DNA of 64,000 nucleotides from CAVRXT01 sp049644285 (lineage in GTDB: Bacteria; Acidobacteriota; Terriglobia; Acidiferrales; UBA7541), in contig JBARRP010000036.1 of NCBI GenBank assembly GCA_049644285.1, positions 1 through 64,000 on the forward strand. The letters are read 5' to 3'. Within the stretch, counting starts at the first letter, position 1; every line of letters starts with the position of its first letter. Below, piece after piece: positions 43,310 through 51,813 of the stretch. The notes beneath the pieces are model-generated. The model made no database searches. It was not told the origin of the DNA and saw nothing but the letters and a program-made list of their open reading frames with translations. Both the position numbers and the translations under genes were made by a program.

Positions 43310-43812
43310 CTGAAAAAGAATCTACCAGTAGTGCGGGCGAAAGCCAATAGAGCCTCGCTGCCGCCTCTCTGTAAGCCGAGTAATCCCGCTTTTCGCCCGC
43401 GCACCCCACAGTGTGGCTATCGACGTCCCAGACACAGTCGTCAGCGCATCACAATCAGGTCCGCTTCCCATTTTGGGAGTCAGGACCTGTCCAATTCCGT
43501 ATAAACCTGTGCCCATGAGGTTTGCCCGGAGTGCGTAGTCTAACGGATTCACACCATATCCATTTTGGAACTAGAATCGCGCTCCGCTGCGACCAACAGT
43601 GTTCAACTAATCCGTCGCTTATTCAGCGGTTAGAGGAAACACCGTGTATGGAGTCGATTTTGCGAGGGCGGACGGAAAGGGGAATGCAAGGCCAGACGGT
43701 TGATCTTGGTACGCAAACGGTAGGCCCCGTCTGAAAAGAGCGGAGGGCGCGACTGGAATGCCTCGAAAACTTAAGACGGTCCGCCGAGAGCCTGGGATGA
43801 ATCCGGAGAGAG
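43310..43812. other. 503-base divergent intergenic region
   Basis: This is the longest gene-free stretch of the window. It separates the NtrC-type regulator (minus) from the PAS kinase (plus). Apart from the stem-loop at 43456-43489 no motif was found; no convincing sigma-54 (GG-N10-GC) promoter was recognised by eye. A 70-codon frame at 43522-43734 has no signal, ribosome-binding site or compositional support and is not called. The region may hold two promoters and a small RNA. Confidence 0.5.
43456..43489. other. Stem-loop in the divergent regulatory region
   Basis: CAGGTCC (43456-43462) pairs with GGACCTG (43483-43489), and inside it TCCCA (43466-43470) pairs with TGGGA (43474-43478) around TTT. 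It is followed by TCCAATT rather than a T run. It lies about 150 bases from one gene and 320 from the other, so it is not an obvious terminator; a cis-regulatory or small-RNA structure is possible. Confidence 0.4.
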
Positions 43813-45444
43813 ATGAAGCCGCGTATTCAGACAGGACGGCCCTTCGCTGTGGAGCCCCTCGTTCGATGGAGAGCTAGAAACCGTTTATCGGGTCTGCTTG
43901 ACTCCAGCGGCGAGTGTCTCTTGCTTCTGGATTCCGGAGGCCGCATTGTAAGGGCCAGCCGACGCGCCAGTGACCTTCTGGGCCTCGCCAAATCAGGCGC
44001 CTGTTTTTTCAGCGATTTCTTTATTGCCCCGTCGCGGGACGCCCTGCGGGCGTGGCGCGAGGAATCAGCGGCCGGATCGCCGCGAGAGAGTCTTGAGGCC
44101 ACGCTCCAAGCTGGATTCAGGGTGCACGTCAGTTCTCGCGGAATCGTGTCTCCACAAGGGCATCTTCTAGCCGTGCTGGAAGAAAGCGCGCTGGCACCGC
44201 GAGGCGAGCAGAAATCGAAGCAAGTGGAAGCGGAACTGCGGAGCGTCCTCGATTCGATGCGCGCAGGTGTGTTGCTCATAGACCTGGAAGGACGGGTACG
44301 CTTCACGAATTCCAGGTTCGCCCAGATGTTCGGACTCAAGCCACGCCAGCTCGAGCCGCTCGAAGATTTCGACGAATTAGTTCGGTTTCTCGCGAGCCGT
44401 CTGCGCGACCCTCAATCCTATTCCCACCCGTGGCGATCGTTTCTAGCTTCGGCTGGCGAGCCCGGCCATGACGAGGTGGAGATCATTCGACCCGCTCAGC
44501 GAGTCTTGGAGCGGTTCTCCCGCCCGGTTCTCGACGCCGAGGGCCACCGGCTGGGTTGGATCGAGGTCTATGAGGACATCACGCTACGGAGCACGGAGTC
44601 CAAGATGTTTCAGAAGGAAAAAATGGCGGCGCTGGGCCAACTGGTCTCCGGAATCGCCCACGAGCTGAACAATCCGCTGACTGCCATCATGGGCTACACG
44701 CAACTCCTCCTTGGCCACGGCTTGGCAGCGACACAATTAGACGAAGCCAAGAAGATTTACCAGGAGGCCGAGCGGGCCCGGCGGATCGTGAAGAATCTGC
44801 TCTTCTTTGCGCGCGAGAGGGTGCAGGAGCGTTCCTCGGTGGACCTGAATGAAGTGGTCGAGAGAACGCTGGCGCTGCGCAGCTATGAACTGAAGATTGA
44901 AAGCATTCAGGTCGAAACCGACCTCTGCCGGAATCTGCCGCGGACCATGGCGGACCCCTACCAGCTGCAGCAGGTCCTCCTGAACCTTGTTGTGAATGCC
45001 GAGCAGGCCCTGCTCGGCGGCCGCGGGAAGGGGCACATCCGGATACGGACATACCGGCCCAGCGACAGTCGCATCGCGCTCGAGGTGGAGGACGATGGGC
45101 CGGGAATCCCCCAAGAGATCGCTTCCCGCGTTTTTGAGCCGTTCTTCACCACGAAGCCCCCAGGAGTGGGCACCGGGTTAGGTCTTTCGATTGTTTACGG
45201 AATTGTTCAGCAGCACGGCGGCGATGTGATCCTGGATAGTCAGCGGGGAGTGGGTGCAAAGATCGCGGTGGAACTGCCTCTTGTGGCCGTTCCGGTGAGC
45301 GAAGGGGCAGCCCAGATTTCCCAGCCGGCGGTCAGAAGCGCCGACTGCCTGATTCAATGGCGTGATGAGGGAGATGATGAAATCCACCAAACGCGTGGCT
45401 TTGGTTGGCACCACCGATGCCAGTCTGGTGCCCGCGCTGGCTGA
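43813..45444 (+). CDS. Cytoplasmic PAS-domain histidine kinase
   Basis: This is a 543-residue kinase with no signal peptide or transmembrane helix. Two PAS-like sensor domains (about 25-130, LDSSGECLLLLDSGGRIVRA; and about 140-255, VLDSMRAGVLLIDLEGRVRF) precede a HisKA domain with phospho-acceptor H283 in GIAHELNNPLTAIMGY and an HATPase_c domain (NLVVNAEQALLGG; VEDDGPGIPQEI; GTGLGLSIVYGI). GGAGAGAG precedes the ATG. It overlaps the start of the next gene, a degenerate receiver, by about 70 bases. There is no normal response regulator next to it. Confidence 0.9.
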   Translation: MKPRIQTGRPFAVEPLVRWRARNRLSGLLDSSGECLLLLDSGGRIVRASRRASDLLGLAKSGACFFSDFFIAPSRDALRAWREESAAGSPRESLEATLQAGFRVHVSSRGIVSPQGHLLAVLEESALAPRGEQKSKQVEAELRSVLDSMRAGVLLIDLEGRVRFTNSRFAQMFGLKPRQLEPLEDFDELVRFLASRLRDPQSYSHPWRSFLASAGEPGHDEVEIIRPAQRVLERFSRPVLDAEGHRLGWIEVYEDITLRSTESKMFQKEKMAALGQLVSGIAHELNNPLTAIMGYTQLLLGHGLAATQLDEAKKIYQEAERARRIVKNLLFFARERVQERSSVDLNEVVERTLALRSYELKIESIQVETDLCRNLPRTMADPYQLQQVLLNLVVNAEQALLGGRGKGHIRIRTYRPSDSRIALEVEDDGPGIPQEIASRVFEPFFTTKPPGVGTGLGLSIVYGIVQQHGGDVILDSQRGVGAKIAVELPLVAVPVSEGAAQISQPAVRSADCLIQWRDEGDDEIHQTRGFGWHHRCQSGARAG

Positions 45445-45841
45445 GGAGTTTGCCCGCTGCGGAAGAAGCTGCCTTTGTCTCGCTGCCTCGAGCTTGCCTC
45501 AATTGCGGAACCAGGTCGTGCGTGGAGTGCCGCAGGTCATTGTTCTCGATGAATCAATTCTCGATGGCTCTGCGACGGAGGAAGTCCTTTATGCGCTGAC
45601 CGCTGCGGTGCCGGTGGTGTTTGTTGCAAGCCAAGAGACGTTGACAAGTGCAGCCCCGTTAGCCGCGGATGGAGATATCGAGTGCGTCGCCCGCGCCGGC
45701 CATTACGTTCCCCTCGTGGCGGCACTCGTTGAGCGCCGGCTCCGCTGGCTCGAGTGCGCGCATGCATCTCTGGCCCTCCCTGGGCGGAGCTGCCGGCCGA
45801 CTTCGCGGAAATCCTGCGGCACGAAATCAACAATCCCTTGA
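45377..45841 (+). CDS. Degenerate receiver-like protein, probably the 5' part of a frameshifted gene
   Basis: Residues 1-125 follow a receiver fold: strand 1 VALVGTTD, strand 3 QVIVLDESILDG, strand 4 VPVVFVASQE, strand 5 ECVARAGHYV. The acidic pocket of strand 1 is missing and the conserved lysine of strand 5 is an arginine, so it is probably not phosphorylated in the normal way. AGGGAG precedes start codons at 45374 and 45377. After ERRLRWLECAH (about 45763) the frame changes character and ends in low-quality sequence (GRSCRPTSRKS), while the -1 frame continues with good HisKA sequence. The gene probably extends to 46011 with one base missing. Confidence 0.6.
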   Translation: MKSTKRVALVGTTDASLVPALAEEFARCGRSCLCLAASSLPQLRNQVVRGVPQVIVLDESILDGSATEEVLYALTAAVPVVFVASQETLTSAAPLAADGDIECVARAGHYVPLVAALVERRLRWLECAHASLALPGRSCRPTSRKSCGTKSTIP

Positions 45842-46011
45842 CCGGTATCTTGGGAAATGCGGAGCTACTCCTGGCACATCGAGAGAACTTGCCGGCCGCT
45901 GCCGCGCAGCGGTTAGAAACCGTTGTAGACCTTGCCATTCGTCTGCGCGAAACAGTTCGTCGTCTGAGCCAGATGTGGGAAAGCCACCATCCTGCGGCGC
46001 GATCCGCCTGA
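45754..46011 (+). CDS. DHp (HisKA)-only segment, probably the 3' part of the same gene
   Basis: This frame holds a histidine-kinase dimerisation/phospho-acceptor helix pair: residue H23 in ILRHEINNPLTGILGNAELL followed by a second helix (RLETVVDLAIRLRETVRRLS). No ATPase domain follows; the stop codon is at 46009-46011. The listed start, GTG 45754, has no ribosome-binding site. It overlaps the degenerate receiver frame at -1, so the most likely original product is one protein of about 210 residues (pseudo-receiver plus DHp). A sequencing or assembly deletion near 45760-45785, true pseudogenisation, or coupled re-initiation are the alternatives. Confidence 0.6.
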   Translation: MRACISGPPWAELPADFAEILRHEINNPLTGILGNAELLLAHRENLPAAAAQRLETVVDLAIRLRETVRRLSQMWESHHPAARSA

Positions 46012-46200
46012 CTCCCGCGCCGCCGCACTGGCCTCAGCCGAATTGGACGCACCCCTCCCAGCACTCCTAATCGGGGAATAATCTGGACGGCAAGCCCGCG
46101 CCTGCGGCAAGGCATCCCCGGAGACGCTCAATTTCATCGATTGAAGTGAAGCGATTGCGCATCTATGATTGGGCTGCCTATTAGGCGCTCGGGGTTTTCG

Positions 46201-47349
46201 ATGAGCCGTCAAAATCTTGCCAACATGTTTCGGCGGTTCCTGCTCCTAACCCTGCTGTTTTTTCCCGTCGCGACACTGGCCCAGAAATCTACGCGTGATG
46301 TGAAAGTCGCCGGAAACCAGGTCTGGACAGATACGAAGATCGACGTCCAGGCGGGCGACAAAATTCGCATCACCGGTTCGGGCACGATTCAATACCCCAC
46401 CCTGCAACCCAGTGGTCCCGAAGGCCTCACGCGCGGCTGGAGGGATTTGCTGCGCGCCTATCCTGTCACCGACGGCAATCGAGGCGCACTCATCGGACGC
46501 ATTGGCTCTGCCGACACCGCCCAAGCGTTTTTGGTTGGCGGGAGTAAAGATTTAGTTGTCCCGCGAAGCGCGCGCCTGTTCTTCGGAATTAATCAACAGG
46601 ATGGCGACGCGGCCGATGGGAGTTTCGACGTCAAGGTGGAAATCCTGGAAACAGCTCCGAAACCAGCGGCGCCTGTATCGGCGAAAACCGCTGCCGTCGA
46701 TGCTCCGATACCGGGTATCACGCCGGATCTGCTCAAGAAGATTCCTCGTCGAGTGGCGGACAAGGCCGGAAACCCCGGAGACATGTTGAATTTCCTGATC
46801 ATCGGCTCCGAAGAGAACTTGCGTGAGGTCTTCAAAAACGCAGGGTGGGTGCTGGTAGACAAAACCGAGTCCGATGCGGTGCTCCACGGAATATTGGCAA
46901 CACTCTCCAAGCAAGCATATCTTGAGATGCCCATGAGCGAACTTTACCTGTTCGGGCGTCCGCAGGATTTTGGCTTTGCGCACGCCGAACCCATTTCAGT
47001 GGTCGCCTCGCGAAATCATCTTCGGATCTGGAAAACGCCGTTTACAGCGGACGGGCAAACATTATGGGTGGGCGCGGCGACACACGACATCGGGTTCGAG
47101 AAAGATCAGCGCAACGGCGATGTCACGCACAAGATCGATCCGGACATTGACAAGGAACGCGAGTATCTCGGCGAGACGCTGGACGGGACGGGAATCGTCA
47201 CGCAGCTCTCGCACGTTGTACCGACGGACCCGTTGAAAGAAGCCAAGACCGCCACCGGCGGAACTTTTCATTCGGATGGCCGCATTCTGGTGATGGTACT
47301 GAAGGCGAAAGCAGCAAGTCAGACTGCCAAGTCTACGGGTAGGGAGTAA
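46201..47349 (+). CDS. Secreted protein with LecA-like and LssY C-terminal domains
   Basis: This is a 382-residue protein. A signal peptide (MFRRFLLLTLLFFPVATLAQ, also reachable from ATG 46225) is followed by a beta-sandwich at about 30-150 whose pattern (VWTDTKIDVQAGDKIRITGSG, GALIGRIGS, LFFGINQQDGD, GSFDVKVEI) resembles the galactose-binding lectin LecA (PA-IL). Residues about 195-345 match the LssY C-terminal domain (NFLIIGSEENLREVFKNAGW, ISVVASRNHLRIW, VGAATHDIGFE), usually found behind PAP2 phosphatases. Fusing these two gives a periplasmic or surface protein of unknown role. Both assignments are by motif. Confidence 0.75.
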   Translation: MSRQNLANMFRRFLLLTLLFFPVATLAQKSTRDVKVAGNQVWTDTKIDVQAGDKIRITGSGTIQYPTLQPSGPEGLTRGWRDLLRAYPVTDGNRGALIGRIGSADTAQAFLVGGSKDLVVPRSARLFFGINQQDGDAADGSFDVKVEILETAPKPAAPVSAKTAAVDAPIPGITPDLLKKIPRRVADKAGNPGDMLNFLIIGSEENLREVFKNAGWVLVDKTESDAVLHGILATLSKQAYLEMPMSELYLFGRPQDFGFAHAEPISVVASRNHLRIWKTPFTADGQTLWVGAATHDIGFEKDQRNGDVTHKIDPDIDKEREYLGETLDGTGIVTQLSHVVPTDPLKEAKTATGGTFHSDGRILVMVLKAKAASQTAKSTGRE

Positions 47350-47594
47350 GAACTCTAGTCGCCTGCGGCTGGCGGGCCTTTGCAAGCATGCTGTCGAGGT
47401 CCCGGCGCGTGAGGAATTTTCCCCCGAGGGCGACAGCGTGTAGATACGCAAAGTGACCGCAGCGAAACCGCAAAACTGAAGTGTCTTTGGCGGCGGCTAT
47501 TTACTTCAGCGCGTTATTTTCCTACCATGTGCGTTGCCTCGATCCCAGCGAAGTTCTCCGTGGTTCCTGCGCTTCGGGGTAATATTCGAAGTTC

Positions 47595-49250
47595 ATGGCT
47601 CGCGCTCCCCGAATCGTCGTGATCGAGCCCGGCGGCGCCCGCCGCGAAATGGCCATCACGCATACGCCCTTTCGCATCGGCCGCCAGGCGGGCAACGAAT
47701 TAACTCTGCGCGATTCCCGCATTAGTCGCCAGCAGGCGCAGATCACCACGGTGAATGGCACCTATACCTTGGAAGATATGGGAAGCCGTCACGGCACCTA
47801 TGTGAACGGCCAGAAGGTCCTGCGTCACGACTTGAGCCCGAAAGACAGCATTGATTTCGGCATGGCTGATTCCTACCGGGTGCTCTTTCTTGGCGAGGGG
47901 GCCACGCTCGAAGAGCTGATTGAGCGCGTTGAAACGCCGGCACCCCAGCATTCCGGGTCGCGCGAGCTTTATCACCTCGGTGTGCTGCTCGAAGTCGCGC
48001 GGACGCTGGGCACCGGCCTTTCTCTCGAAGACGTGCTGACGGCGGTGGTGGACGCGGCGATTCAAGTGACACAGACCGAGCGAGGCGTGCTTTTGCTGGC
48101 GAATCTGCCGGGCGAGTTGCAAACGGTTGTGGCTCGGGACGCGCAGCGCGGCACGCTGCGTCCCTCCGAGGTGCAGGTTTCCTCGAGCGTGGTCAAACGC
48201 GTTGTCAACACCCGGCGCGAGTTGATTGTGAGCGATACGGGTGAAGAGCCGGCAATGGTGAGCCAGGAAAGCGTGGCGCGGCTCGAGCTTCACACCGTCA
48301 TCGCCATCCCCATCGAGAAGTTGCCGACAATCGAAGCCCTTGACGCTACGGTGACCACGCGGCAAGGGGAATTGCTCGGCGTTCTCTATCTCGATAGCCA
48401 TGCTCCCTCGACTGCGTTCTCGGAACTCGATCGTGAAGTCCTTCGCACGCTGGCCCGGGAAGGCGCCACCGTGATCGAAAACGCGCGGCTTTTTGCCGCC
48501 TCTCGCGCCAAGGCGCGCCTGGACCACGAAATCGAAATTGCCAGCCAGATTCAAAAGCACTTGTTGCCGAAATCCTTCCCCGACCGCCCGGACGTGGAAA
48601 TCACCGGCTCAACCCTGGCCTGCCTTTCCGTGGGAGGCGATTGCTTCGATGTCTTCGAGCTCAGCGGCGGCCGGCACGGCTTCTTCATCGGGGACGTTTC
48701 CGGGAAGGGAATTTCGGCGGCACTGCTGGCCACGCTGCTGCAAGGGGTCTTCTTTACAACTGCGGCGCTTGACATTCCTCTGGCGGAGGTTGTGTCGCGG
48801 GTGAACAAGTATCTATGTGAGCGCAGCGGAGAGGAGCGTTATGCAACTCTCTTCTACGGGGTGCTCGATCCTGCCGGCCGACTCGAATATGTGAATGCCG
48901 GGCATGTCACTCCGCTGCTGCGCCGGTGCTCGGGCTCGCTTGAAGGCCTCAGCTCGGGCAATTTTCCTGTGGGCATGTTCGAGGAAGCAGAATATGCCTC
49001 GACGAAGGCCGAAATGGGTCCCGATGAATATCTGGTGGTGTACAGCGACGGTGTCTCGGAAGCCAGCAACATCCGCAACGAGCTGTTTGAGGAGTCGCGA
49101 CTCCGCAAGATTGTGGAAGATTTCAAAGGTTCATCAGCGGCAGAGCTGATTGACGCGATACAGTGTGGGATGCGCGAGTTCACGCAGGGAGCGCCGCAGG
49201 CGGACGATATCACCATGCTGGTCGTTCACTACCGCGGAAAAGCCTCATGA
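47595..49250 (+). CDS. SpoIIE-family protein phosphatase with FHA and GAF domains
   Basis: This is a 551-residue cytoplasmic PP2C-type serine/threonine phosphatase. An N-terminal FHA domain (about 5-95; FRIGRQAGNELTL, RISRQQAQI, GSRHGTYVNG) binds phosphothreonine. A GAF domain (about 130-290) may sense a small molecule. The C-terminal SpoIIE domain (about 335-548) has the metal-binding motifs GGDCFDVFEL, IGDVSGKGISAALL, YVNAGHVTP, YSDGVSEASN and QADDITML, all intact. Phosphatases of this class usually reactivate anti-sigma-factor antagonists, but no STAS or anti-sigma gene is in the window. It is coupled to a second such phosphatase. Confidence 0.9.
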   Translation: MARAPRIVVIEPGGARREMAITHTPFRIGRQAGNELTLRDSRISRQQAQITTVNGTYTLEDMGSRHGTYVNGQKVLRHDLSPKDSIDFGMADSYRVLFLGEGATLEELIERVETPAPQHSGSRELYHLGVLLEVARTLGTGLSLEDVLTAVVDAAIQVTQTERGVLLLANLPGELQTVVARDAQRGTLRPSEVQVSSSVVKRVVNTRRELIVSDTGEEPAMVSQESVARLELHTVIAIPIEKLPTIEALDATVTTRQGELLGVLYLDSHAPSTAFSELDREVLRTLAREGATVIENARLFAASRAKARLDHEIEIASQIQKHLLPKSFPDRPDVEITGSTLACLSVGGDCFDVFELSGGRHGFFIGDVSGKGISAALLATLLQGVFFTTAALDIPLAEVVSRVNKYLCERSGEERYATLFYGVLDPAGRLEYVNAGHVTPLLRRCSGSLEGLSSGNFPVGMFEEAEYASTKAEMGPDEYLVVYSDGVSEASNIRNELFEESRLRKIVEDFKGSSAAELIDAIQCGMREFTQGAPQADDITMLVVHYRGKAS

Positions 49251-50908
49251 GAAAGCCACCGGTGAGCCGCCCGCCCCAGGAACGAGGCCCCGAACCACTC
49301 GAACGGGCGCTTGGCGCCCTCGACTCGGAAGCGGCCCCCGATGAGCTGGCCGCGCAACTCATCAGGCTCGTTGCTTCGCAGCGAGGTGTAACCGGGGCAC
49401 GCTTCTGGCGAGTGACGGGAAATCTTCCCACTATCTGGCAAGAGATTGGAAAATTGCCGGCGCCTCAGGCCTCACGGGTGGAGGGATTGCTTGCCGGAAA
49501 GCGTAGGGGGCTGGCGAACGCCGGAACCTCCACGTGGGTGCTGGGCCATGGAAGCGGGCGCATCGGAGTCCTCGAAGCGTTCAGCGAAACATCTTTGCCG
49601 GCAAAAACTCGCCAGTCGTTGGAACTCCTTCGCCGCTACGCGACAGTGGCGCTGGCAAGCAGCGAGCGTCGGAACACGGTTGTTGAGCTTTCGACCGTCG
49701 TTGATGCCACCAAGCGCCTGAACTCTACTCTCGACCTCGCCGAGCTCATCCGCATCATTCTCGAAATCACCACTCGCCATACCGGCGCCGACCGCGGTAC
49801 GGTCTTCATCGTGGACCACGAACGCGATGAAATTTGGTCGCTCGTCGGGCTGGGCCTCGAGGAGAAGGAAATTCGTCTGCCGGCCAATCGCGGCGTCGCG
49901 GGTTGGGTAGCCCATAACGGAGAATCGGTGAATCTGGCGGACGCCTACGCAGACCCTCGCTTTGCGCACGATGTCGACCGCCAACTCGGGTATCGGACGC
50001 GCAGCCTGCTGTCGCTCCCCATCCGGAACAAAGATGGCAAGACGGTTGGCGTTCTCCAGCTTCTGAATAAACGAACGGGACCTTTCACCGCCGCCGACGA
50101 GCGTTTGCTTTGCGCCATTTCAGAGCACATCGCCCTCGCACTTGAGAATGCGCGGCTACATCGCGAGAGTCTGGCCAAGCAGCGCGTGGAGCGCGATCTG
50201 GCGCTGGCCCGCAGCATCCAACTCGGTCTGTTGCCGGAGCGCCCACCGCTACTTCCGGGATACGACTTTGCCGTGGCTCATCGGAGCTCGTTCGAGGTAG
50301 CAGGTGACTACTACGATTTCCTGGCCCTCACGCCACAGACGATGCTGATGGTGATCGCGGATGTGGAAGGAAGAGGCGTGAGTTCGGCGATGGTGATGGC
50401 GAATTTTCAGGCCACTTTGCATGCTCTCCTCGCGCACCTGCATTCGCTCGAGCGTCTCGCCAGCTCGCTCAGCGATGCGGTCCTCGCTGATACCCGCGGC
50501 CAGAAGTTCATGACCATGTTTCTCGGCCTGCTCGACCAGCGCCACGGCGTGCTGCACTACGTCAACGCGGGGCACGTCCCTCCGGCCGTCGTCCGCACCA
50601 ACGGATCGGTCGAACACCTCACGGAGGGCGGCTTGATCGTGGGGATGTTTCCGGGGGTGAAGTACGAGCGAGGATTCGCGCGTCTCTCCGTCGGCGACAT
50701 CGTCGTCGGCTGCACCGATGGCATCACCGAGGCGGCCAATGCGCAAGAGGCAGAATTCGGAATCGCGCGGCTAGTGGATGTCGTTCGGCGGCGCCGGGCC
50801 GATCCCGCGCAGGCGATCGCGGATTCAGTTCTCATCGAAACCGAGCAGTTCTCGCGTGGCGGTCCTCGCGATGACGACCGCGTTGTGCTCATCCTGAAAG
50901 TCCTGTAG
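49247..50908 (+). CDS. SpoIIE-family protein phosphatase with GAF domain(s)
   Basis: This is a 553-residue phosphatase whose ATG overlaps the stop of the preceding phosphatase gene (ATGA). Residues about 30-150 look like a divergent GAF domain; a clear GAF domain follows at about 165-330 (GADRGTVFIVDHERDEIW, NRGVAGWVAHNGESV, SLLSLPIRNKDG). The SpoIIE domain (about 350-550) has AGDYYDFLAL, IADVEGRGVSSAMV, YVNAGHVPPAV, CTDGITEAAN and RDDDRVVLIL. The GDVSGKG loop reads ADVEGRG, but metal aspartates are kept. There is no FHA domain. The pair probably controls related targets with different inputs. Confidence 0.88.
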   Translation: MRKPPVSRPPQERGPEPLERALGALDSEAAPDELAAQLIRLVASQRGVTGARFWRVTGNLPTIWQEIGKLPAPQASRVEGLLAGKRRGLANAGTSTWVLGHGSGRIGVLEAFSETSLPAKTRQSLELLRRYATVALASSERRNTVVELSTVVDATKRLNSTLDLAELIRIILEITTRHTGADRGTVFIVDHERDEIWSLVGLGLEEKEIRLPANRGVAGWVAHNGESVNLADAYADPRFAHDVDRQLGYRTRSLLSLPIRNKDGKTVGVLQLLNKRTGPFTAADERLLCAISEHIALALENARLHRESLAKQRVERDLALARSIQLGLLPERPPLLPGYDFAVAHRSSFEVAGDYYDFLALTPQTMLMVIADVEGRGVSSAMVMANFQATLHALLAHLHSLERLASSLSDAVLADTRGQKFMTMFLGLLDQRHGVLHYVNAGHVPPAVVRTNGSVEHLTEGGLIVGMFPGVKYERGFARLSVGDIVVGCTDGITEAANAQEAEFGIARLVDVVRRRRADPAQAIADSVLIETEQFSRGGPRDDDRVVLILKVL

Positions 50909-50923
50909 CACAGGCACTCACTA

Positions 50924-50935
50924 CTCCTGCAGGAG
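50924..50935. repeat. Perfect 12-bp palindrome between convergent genes
   Basis: CTCCTGCAGGAG lies 16 bases after the second phosphatase stop and 14 bases before the end of the convergent permease gene. It is too short for a terminator on its own and may be chance. Confidence 0.3.
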
Positions 50936-50948
50936 CGCTCGGTGCGGG

Positions 50949-51716
50949 TCAGGAACCCGTGGAAGCGTAGTGGCGAGTGCCAAAATTCCAGGTGAGGATC
51001 GCAATCGTCAAACAAGCCGCCGCGATAAGCGGAACCAGTGGCGCGTAGCCGCGGAAGGCGGCGCGCCCGAGTAATCGCACGCTCGGATAAAAGGATGCGA
51101 AGCCAAACGGAATGATCCAGCTCAAGAGGAACTGGATGAAGCCGCTGTAAATCGAGAGCGGGTATCGTCCAAAAGCGATCAGGTTCCAGAAAGGCGGATG
51201 AATCCCGATACGATCCTCGAACCAGAACGATACGGTGCTTAGCAAAAGAAAAATCGAGATGTAAATAACTCCGCCGCAGAGCCCCCAGAAGAGCAGAAGT
51301 GCCGTGTCTCCCGATGTCCATGCCAAACCGAGTCTTCTCGCCGACCACCAAATCCCAAAGAGCCCAGTGGCCACTTCATGGAATGATTCGATCCGAAAGG
51401 ATTCAAAAAGCACCTGAAACAAAGATGAGATGGGCCGCAGGAGGACGCGGTCGAATTTTCCTTCGATGATGTAGTTGTTGCCGAAGTCGTACAGATTCAG
51501 GCTGACGACGTTAAACAGGCCAAAGGGAATCAGAGAGAAGCTATACAGAAACAAGACCTCTTCGAATCGCCAATCGGACAGTTGTGGAATTTTCGAGAAC
51601 AGCACGGCTAGAAAACCCAAGGCGAAAATCGTGGCAGCGAGGCTGGTCGCCAAGCTGATAAAGAAATCGCCCCGATAGCTCATGCGCACCTTGGCGTATT
51701 GCGAAAAATATTCCAT
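50949..51716 (-). CDS. ABC-2 type transporter permease (second subunit)
   Basis: This is a 255-residue membrane protein of the ABC-2 group that pairs with a second permease in one exporter (PF06182-like). Six hydrophobic segments are present, beginning with YRGDFFISLATSLAATIFALG. The typical N-terminal EYFSQYAKVRMSYRGDF follows the ATG at 51716; the open frame continues to 51884 into the preceding gene with non-matching sequence. It is the last gene of a four-gene minus-strand unit with the ATPase, a FAD oxidoreductase and the first permease. The substrate is unknown. Confidence 0.8.
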   Translation of the reverse strand: MEYFSQYAKVRMSYRGDFFISLATSLAATIFALGFLAVLFSKIPQLSDWRFEEVLFLYSFSLIPFGLFNVVSLNLYDFGNNYIIEGKFDRVLLRPISSLFQVLFESFRIESFHEVATGLFGIWWSARRLGLAWTSGDTALLLFWGLCGGVIYISIFLLLSTVSFWFEDRIGIHPPFWNLIAFGRYPLSIYSGFIQFLLSWIIPFGFASFYPSVRLLGRAAFRGYAPLVPLIAAACLTIAILTWNFGTRHYASTGS

Positions 51717-51813
51717 GAGAAGCTGGGCGTGCCGGCGAAGCTGCGAGCCGATAGTTTCAAGGACCGCGCGTGGGCGCCCCGCGGAACCAGCGGATTGTGG
51801 CGCGGAACTCAGA

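Noticed and set aside
43522..43734. A 70-codon frame in the long intergenic region
   Set aside because: No ribosome-binding site, signal or family resemblance; composition is not protein-like.
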